Below are positions 58,871 through 64,000 of a DNA stretch of 64,000 bases, piece after piece. Below the pieces are notes generated by a model. That model was not told the DNA's origin. It saw nothing but the letters and a program-made list of their open reading frames with translations, and made no database searches. Numbering within the stretch: position 1 is the stretch's first letter; every line of letters starts with the position of its first letter. A program made the position numbers and the translations under genes. This DNA comes from Viola odorata (lineage: Eukaryota > Streptophyta > Magnoliopsida > Malpighiales > Violaceae), in contig OY829539.1 in assembly GCA_963691705.1 (NCBI GenBank), positions 22,428,407 through 22,492,406 on the forward strand. Reading direction: 5' to 3'.

Positions 58871-59706
58871 CCAGCAAACGCATCCCGCCCGTCGATGCCT
58901 CCTCCTCCTCCAAAAGAGCCCAAGCCAATATCCTCTCCTGCCCCTGATCTAGGCCAAGCCTCTGGCCAAGATCCCCAGACCCCAGCAACATGAGTTGCTT
59001 CTGCCCCCAGGTCGTACTTTTCTTTACTTTCTTTTCTGTTTTTAACTTTTGCCTCTCCACACAATGAGGACATTGTGTATTTTTAAGTGTGGGGAGGGTG
59101 TTAAATATGTCTTGCGTTTTGTGAATATTGAATGTTTGATTATGTGTTTTGCGTCTGTTTTGTGAGTCAAATTAATGTGTCTTAATTTTTTTTATTTCTA
59201 TGTCAGTTTGTCCAGTATAGAGTCTGTCAAATGCATGATTTTTATTTGTATTTCTCTGCTTGTTTTGAGTCTGTTGTGAATACACATCCGAATCCCTGTT
59301 TTCTTGCTTAGATTGTTTAGTCTTTTGGTGAGACTACATTTAGACACCTTCCTAGGGGATACAATGCTTTAGTAACAGGGAAGCAAATGAGCGTAAATGA
59401 TCAATGCCCAAGGGGCATGTTATCTGATGTTTCCCAAACATTAATCATCCACATGGTCGTAGGGACACTTAGCTAGTACCTTAACTCTTCTTAGGATTAT
59501 GGGGTTAGCTGATTTGAGTGTGTCGCTCTATCTACTTGTAGTGTGAGGCAAATAAGGTGTTGGAATGTCATAGGACAGACATAGCAAAGGTGGAAGTCCC
59601 CGCTGAAAAGGACAAGCTCTGTCTATGTGCCGTGTCTGTAAACATACAAAGGGCACTTGACATGTCAAAAAAAAAAGAAAAAAATTTTAGGACATAAAAG
59701 AAAAAC

Positions 59707-59737
<31 letters not shown>

Positions 59738-60093
59738 TGTCAAAGTGATTTAAATGACACCAAGTCTTTAGGCACTTATGGATAGACGACACTCGGTGGG
59801 ACTCAAATTTTTGGTTAACTCTGTTCCCCTATTTCTTATCAATCTTTTCTAGTAGGGTGTCTTGATACCATGTGGAAGGTGTATGTTTGGGGTATTGATC
59901 ATTCCTTGTTAGTCTTGCATTGGATATCTTATTGAAGTGTCTTGGCAGATCCAGTGGAAGGGTAGGCAATCTGAAATTGAGAAAGTCCGGGGGGTTCAGG
60001 ATGTGTGTTTTGTTTTTGATGTGTTTTTATTTTTGTTAGTGAGTCTTTGAGTCTGTATGCTTGGGGGCAAGCATAGTTTAAGTGTAGGGAGTT
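58871..60093 (+). other. 3' untranslated region and polypurine tract of element E
   Basis: Non-coding. CACACAATGAGGACATTGTG forms a small inverted repeat at 59058-59077, just before AAGTGTGGGGAGG, and the same arrangement is seen in A and C. The end has GCTTGGGGGCAAGCATAG (60059-60076), a stem-loop, then AAGTGTAGGGAGTT (60080-60093), the likely polypurine primer next to the LTR. A motif pair lies at 58945-58975. Confidence 0.7.
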
Positions 60094-61627
60094 TGATTGC
60101 ATTGTATTTCATCATGTTTTATTGTCCATTTACTAGTTATTTTGGACAGTAAATCTGCTGATTTATCCTTGTTTTCCCACATCTTAGCAGATCTGATCTG
60201 GAAGGCAGCTTTTGAGGAATCTGAACAGAAGAGAGCTGGAGCAGCATTACCCGAGTCTAGGCCTGGATCTTGGCCTAGACACATTCGCATCTGACGTAGC
60301 GCGCATGCCAGGAGCGTCTTGGCCAAGACTGCGGCCAAGACGCATTCGCGATAAAGACAGCACTTTGGAGCGTTTGGACCGCTTTCAGCGTTGGACTCTT
60401 ACAGCTGGCACGTAGCAGCTGTTCCGCTATTTTAGAGGGATCTGAAGACAATCTTATGTAGAATCCCGAATGGGATCTCCCTCTTTATTATTTAGCGATT
60501 TAGTTTCCATTTTAAGAACAATTAATTGTAATAATCTTTTAGGAGATTTTCTAGGGATTAGAGTTGGATTAGGACAGAGGTTCTGAGGGCTATTGGAGCA
60601 AAACATTATTCACCTCTGTCCAGATCGAACGAGACGCAATTCTTCTCTTTTCTTAGTTCGACATTGTTACACTTTGCTCCGGATTTTATTATCTCGGATT
60701 TATATTATTTATGCAATTAAATACTTTATCTTTTTATTGATGAGTATGAGTAACTAAACACCCATTCTTGGTAAGGGTTGATGAGCTGAAGTTCTTATGC
60801 ACTCGTGAGACATCTTTCGTACTTCATAATCTCTTCCTTTGTATTTATTTATTTCTTGAACTTAATCTATCGCTTACTCACTAGAGACAAGGTTTGATCA
60901 TCCTTGTACCCTAGTAGAGAAGAGTTGTAACCAGCCTAGAAGGAGAGGGAGTACCCGCCGGCTAGACGAAGTAGGTGACTAGTCTCGCGCCAGACTAGAA
61001 GAATAGGTAATCTAGGTCGAGACCAGATTGACAACCTAGGGTTTCCGTGGGGAAACACCTTGACCTAGGTACTGTCTTCCCCTGTACCATTGAAGAGGTG
61101 AGCAACCATTCAAGACAGCAGTCAAATGGATAAACCCTTTAACCAGCAAGGTGTCCCTTGGCTAGGATTATCAGGAGAGGGAGTACCCGCCAGGTAATTT
61201 GAAGAGGAGGGAAGACAGGAGTGAACAGGAGTACCTCCACTCTATAGCAGTACTATAAACGAAGAGATGAATATCCTAGAGTCCGTGATCGAGTCATAAG
61301 AACGCAAACTCTCATATCACCCTTACCTGGAATTCCATATCACTAGACTTATTCCTAATCTAGACCCTAGTCTTGGCCTAGACTCTGGCCAATACTACTT
61401 TAAACTGTTTTCACTTCCTTTTTGTTTTGTCTTTCAGTTTCAGATACCAACCAAACCCAAACTCAGTGACGAGGAAGTCAAACTCAAGAACTACGTTTCC
61501 TAGAGGTCTCTGTGAACGATCCTCTTACCATCATCTACAAATCTTTGTAGACAGTGATAAGTTGTATTTCTACCCCCAATTCCATAACTATTTCACTACT
61601 ATATTTGACGTGTTCGACGAGCGATCA
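60094..61627 (+). repeat. Element E 3' LTR, 1534 bp
   Basis: It has the same termini as the 5' LTR. It keeps the 125-bp segment missing from the 5' copy. That segment begins with the motif pair CTTGGCCAAG (60318-60327) and GGCCAAGACGC (60334-60344). Near its end lie a third CTTGGCCTAG (61370) and the conserved ACAGTGATAAGTTGTA. Confidence 0.92.
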
Positions 61628-63393
61628 TGGCCCCTTCTCTTGCCTTGGTGGCAAATTCTCCAAGGTAGCCCTCTTCGACCAATCGCTCTATGACCAATTT
61701 CAGTTCTCTGCATACATCTGTCGAATGTCCCTTAACCTTGTGGAACTTGCAATACGCGTTTTTCTTTCCTCCCATGATCACTCCTGGCTTCACAGGAGCT
61801 GGGTATCAAATGGCCAGATTTCGTTGTTGGACTATCGCTAGAATTTCCGCCCTTGGGAGTATAAGAGATGGAAGGTCAGGATCATATATCCGGCCCTTTG
61901 GCGGATCTGCTTGTTTCCGAGTGGGGGACCCTTCGGGTCTTCCTTTCGAGAAATTGCCTCTCTGCCGGTTAGAGGCCTTGGCGGTATGCTCTTTTCGTTG
62001 TCCATGATCATCAGTGGGTCGCGTGTCAGGGGCGCTGCTATGCGGGGCGTTAGGGGCAAAGTATGGGTCCGTGGGCATGTTTCGGATCCATTCCCTATTT
62101 TCCTCCTCTTCCATCCTCTCATAATTATGCGTTTTTAGCCTCAACGCATCCAGGGTTAACGGCGGGTCCACCGTTAACGTCTCTCAATTTTCCGTATCAA
62201 CAATTGCGTTTCAGGGCCTCAACCGCAAAATCAATAGTGACCCCTGGCGTTAGGGACATTTCAAGATCAAATCGACCTAAAAAGTCGTTCAATGATTCCT
62301 GCGGTTTTCGATGAATATCGAATAGTGCAGCTGCTGACTTCCTGATAGGAATAGCCGTCCTAAACCGACTTTTGAATTTTTCTTCCAGTTGAGAAAAATT
62401 ATCAATAGACCCGGCCGGGAGTCCCTCAAACCAAAGACGTGCCACTCCTGACAGCGTTATTACGAAGATCTGACATAATGCAGCATCACTGCGGGTTTGG
62501 AATTGCACAAAGTCTTTCACCTTATTGAGGTGAGAAATAGGATCTTTCGTGCCATCATATGATTCTGTAGGGAGTTTCACATGCCGATGGACCCTGTGGT
62601 GCCTGACACGGTAACTGAACGAATAGCCAGCGTTAATATCAGGGACCCCACGAGGCTGATGCGGGTGTGGAATTTCAACGTCATATCTGGGATTCTGAGG
62701 GTCATATTCTTGATGCCGCCTGGGAGATTGGCTGCGACTTCTTGGAGTTCTAGCTCGTCGACCTCTGCTGCTAGATCTCTCACTGTATCTAGGAGATTTT
62801 TCTCGGAATATCTCCCCTCGCCGATCATCCCAGTGTTCTCTGTACTCATCACGTCGGCGGGCTACCTCAGGGATAGGGATTTCTCCCCTGTATTGTCCAG
62901 AATGTTCAACAGGTCCACGCGTGAGAGGCGGGACACTTATGGGGGCCGATGAGAAAGGTAAGGAGGACGGGAGTCCCCTAGATTGTCGGGGCGATAATGG
63001 TCGTTCGTTGACAATGGACGGAGTGAAAACTACTTGGGAGGACACACCAGGTTTCGAGGCACGAGGAGTAAATCCAGCTGCCATCTCTATCAACTGATCC
63101 AATTGAGCTTGGAGAGCTGCTATTCAGCTTGCGAAAGGGTTGTCTGTTTCGCCTATCGCGGATCTACTTGCTTGGGGGGTAGAATAACTAGTTCCCGCTA
63201 TGAGGGAAAAAGGGGAACAAATCTGGAATGTAATTTCTTCCGTACTTTGCCCAGGAGGAGGATCTGATTTTCTCGTAGTGACATCTTGCACTGGGGTAGA
63301 GATATCAGAGGTAGCGAAAGCAAAAAGTCATCGGCGGGTGTTGTAGGGGATGTTGGAGGATTGGGACAGCGCGGGATCTGACTCCGAGGCCAT
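61628..63393 (-). pseudogene. Element D gag, N-terminal and middle part
   Basis: Probable ATG 63391-63393 (MASESDPALS), followed by two in-frame stops (near 63335 and 63122). From 63102 the frame is open: an Arg/Ser-rich region (SSSRGRRARTPRSRSQSPRR) precedes the gag domain (LPTESYDGTKDPISHLNKVK, LSGVARLWFEGLPAGSIDNF). A break near 62197 and another near 61806 follow. A single CHC-type knuckle YCKFHKVKGHSTDVC lies near 61750, typical of Tat gag. At 61628 it meets the target duplication of E; the same frame resumes at 49146. Confidence 0.75.
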
Positions 63394-63479
63394 AATCCTT
63401 CTAGCTTCGGGGAGGAATGAGCTTGGTTATTAAGGATGCTCACTCAATAGAACCAACACTCTCAACGAAAGTACCAATT

Positions 63480-64000
63480 TGATAAGAATTTATCTTCTGC
63501 CGAAGGATATATGGAGAAATTGCCCCTCTCAGATCAGTGCCCACGGCGGTCCGCAGTACCTGCAATAGGCCGGAGGGGATCTCCGGCGGAAACACTCCGA
63601 TGCTTAAGTTAGTATGTGTAGTGAATTTGGCAGAGCTTGGGCCAGTAATTCGTGCTTACCTTCCTCCTTTGTGGGGGAGGTATTTATAGATGAAAATGGA
63701 GCATTTCTGAGTGATCTCATAAGGGGCTAACGCTCCCGTTGGAGGGGGTTAGAATTTCCCGTTGGTGGAGTGAGCTATCGGGGTAGGTGTTACCTAGGTG
63801 AGGCAATGCCTACACCCCAAACGAGAAGCTTGTCTTGGACTGGGATGGGGTAGCGTCGTCTGTTATAACAGTATTGAGTGTAAGACCCCCCCCCCCCGCT
63901 GATGTCGACCATCCCAGCGTTAGTCACATAGAGGGAGGCGATAGCCTCGATGCTGTCTGTGCGGTAGGAACAGTAGTTGCACCCTCTTCTCAGGGTGTAA
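63480..64000 (-). repeat. Element D 5' LTR, cut by the window edge
   Basis: It begins TGATAAGAATTTATC. On the minus strand the LTR end is followed by AATTGGTACTTTCGTTGAGA, whose TGGTACTTTCGTTGAGA part is the probable primer-binding site; I am not sure of the tRNA. It aligns with 37802-38345. A C-tract is at 63886-63898 and GCTAACG at 63726. Confidence 0.72.

Larger units (their letters stand above)
49149..61632 (+). mobile_element. Element E: complete Athila-like retrotransposon, 12.5 kb
   Basis: 5' LTR 49154-50562, PBS 50568-50585, gag-pol 50635-56279, extra ORF 56808-58870, 3' UTR and 3' LTR 60094-61627. It is flanked by an exact 5-bp duplication TGGCC (49149-49153 and 61628-61632). It lies in plus orientation inside the gag of element D. 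Single-base losses break the long ORF in three places. The LTRs differ by about 11 substitutions in 1.4 kb by my count, so insertion is recent relative to the other elements. Confidence 0.93.
37802..64000 (-). mobile_element. Element D: Tat-lineage Ty3/gypsy retrotransposon, interrupted by E
   Basis: Minus orientation: partial 5' LTR 63480-64000, gag 63393 down to 61628 and continuing at 49153, pol to 45345, a region of plus-strand ORFs 38598-45411, and 3' LTR 37802-38379. RT/RNase H sequence and a second, archaeal-type RNase H between RNase H and integrase identify the Tat group (Retand/Ogre relatives). The internal region is about 12.6 kb after subtracting E. D sits in the extra ORF of C after CCTAA (37797-37801). 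Its outer end is past the window, so its duplication cannot be checked. Confidence 0.82.

Noticed and set aside
19840..64000. Endogenous pararetrovirus or other integrated virus
   Set aside because: Clear LTRs, integrase downstream of RT (Ty3/gypsy order) and 5-bp duplications identify LTR retrotransposons; no movement or coat protein is seen.

Overview
The window is nuclear DNA of a flowering plant, probably a eudicot. It holds one host gene with many introns and typical plant splice sites, embedded in transposons of the lineages that fill large plant genomes. I cannot name the species from the sequence.

Layout. 1-215: piece of a Tat-like LTR. 793-1205: a complete hAT-type MITE beside a broken EF-hand (calmodulin-like) gene at 1247-1480. 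3100-10577, minus strand: an apparently intact 27-exon SECRET AGENT (SEC) gene, the plant O-linked N-acetylglucosamine transferase, 964 residues by my splice model. A Stowaway-like MITE (10804-11037) lies about 230 bp upstream of its start codon. 11154-17261: a Mutator-like element (MULE) complete at both ends, with about 220-bp terminal inverted repeats and a perfect 9-bp target duplication. It carries a damaged transposase and, converging on it, an intact small GRF zinc-finger gene. 17857-20835: a large imperfect inverted repeat made of the 3' ends of two Athila-like elements.

19840-64000 is a nest of LTR retrotransposons, named here A to E. A (Athila-like, minus) has its 5' LTR split by B (non-autonomous, minus). 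B has its 5' LTR split by C (Athila-like, minus). C has its extra 3' ORF split by D (Tat lineage, minus). D has its gag split by E (Athila-like, plus, 49154-61627, TSD TGGCC on both sides). The far halves of A, B, C and D lie to the right of the window. All elements carry stop codons or frameshifts, but the domain order gag-PR-RT-RNaseH-INT is clear in A, D and E. D also carries a series of plus-strand (antisense) ORFs between integrase and its 3' LTR.

Most notable signal: each retrotransposon family carries its own short DNA word, repeated through LTRs, untranslated regions and coding regions. The Athila-like elements have the palindrome CTTGGCCAAG, often followed by a second half GGCCAAGAY. 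B has GTCKAGGGCAMGAY. D has GCTAACG. In the Athila-like ORFs the same word is read in all three frames ([12 protein letters not shown]), so it seems to be kept as DNA or RNA and not as protein. The closest known parallel is the dispersed binding motif of VANC anti-silencing proteins in VANDAL transposons. The link to the extra ORF of these retroelements is my inference.
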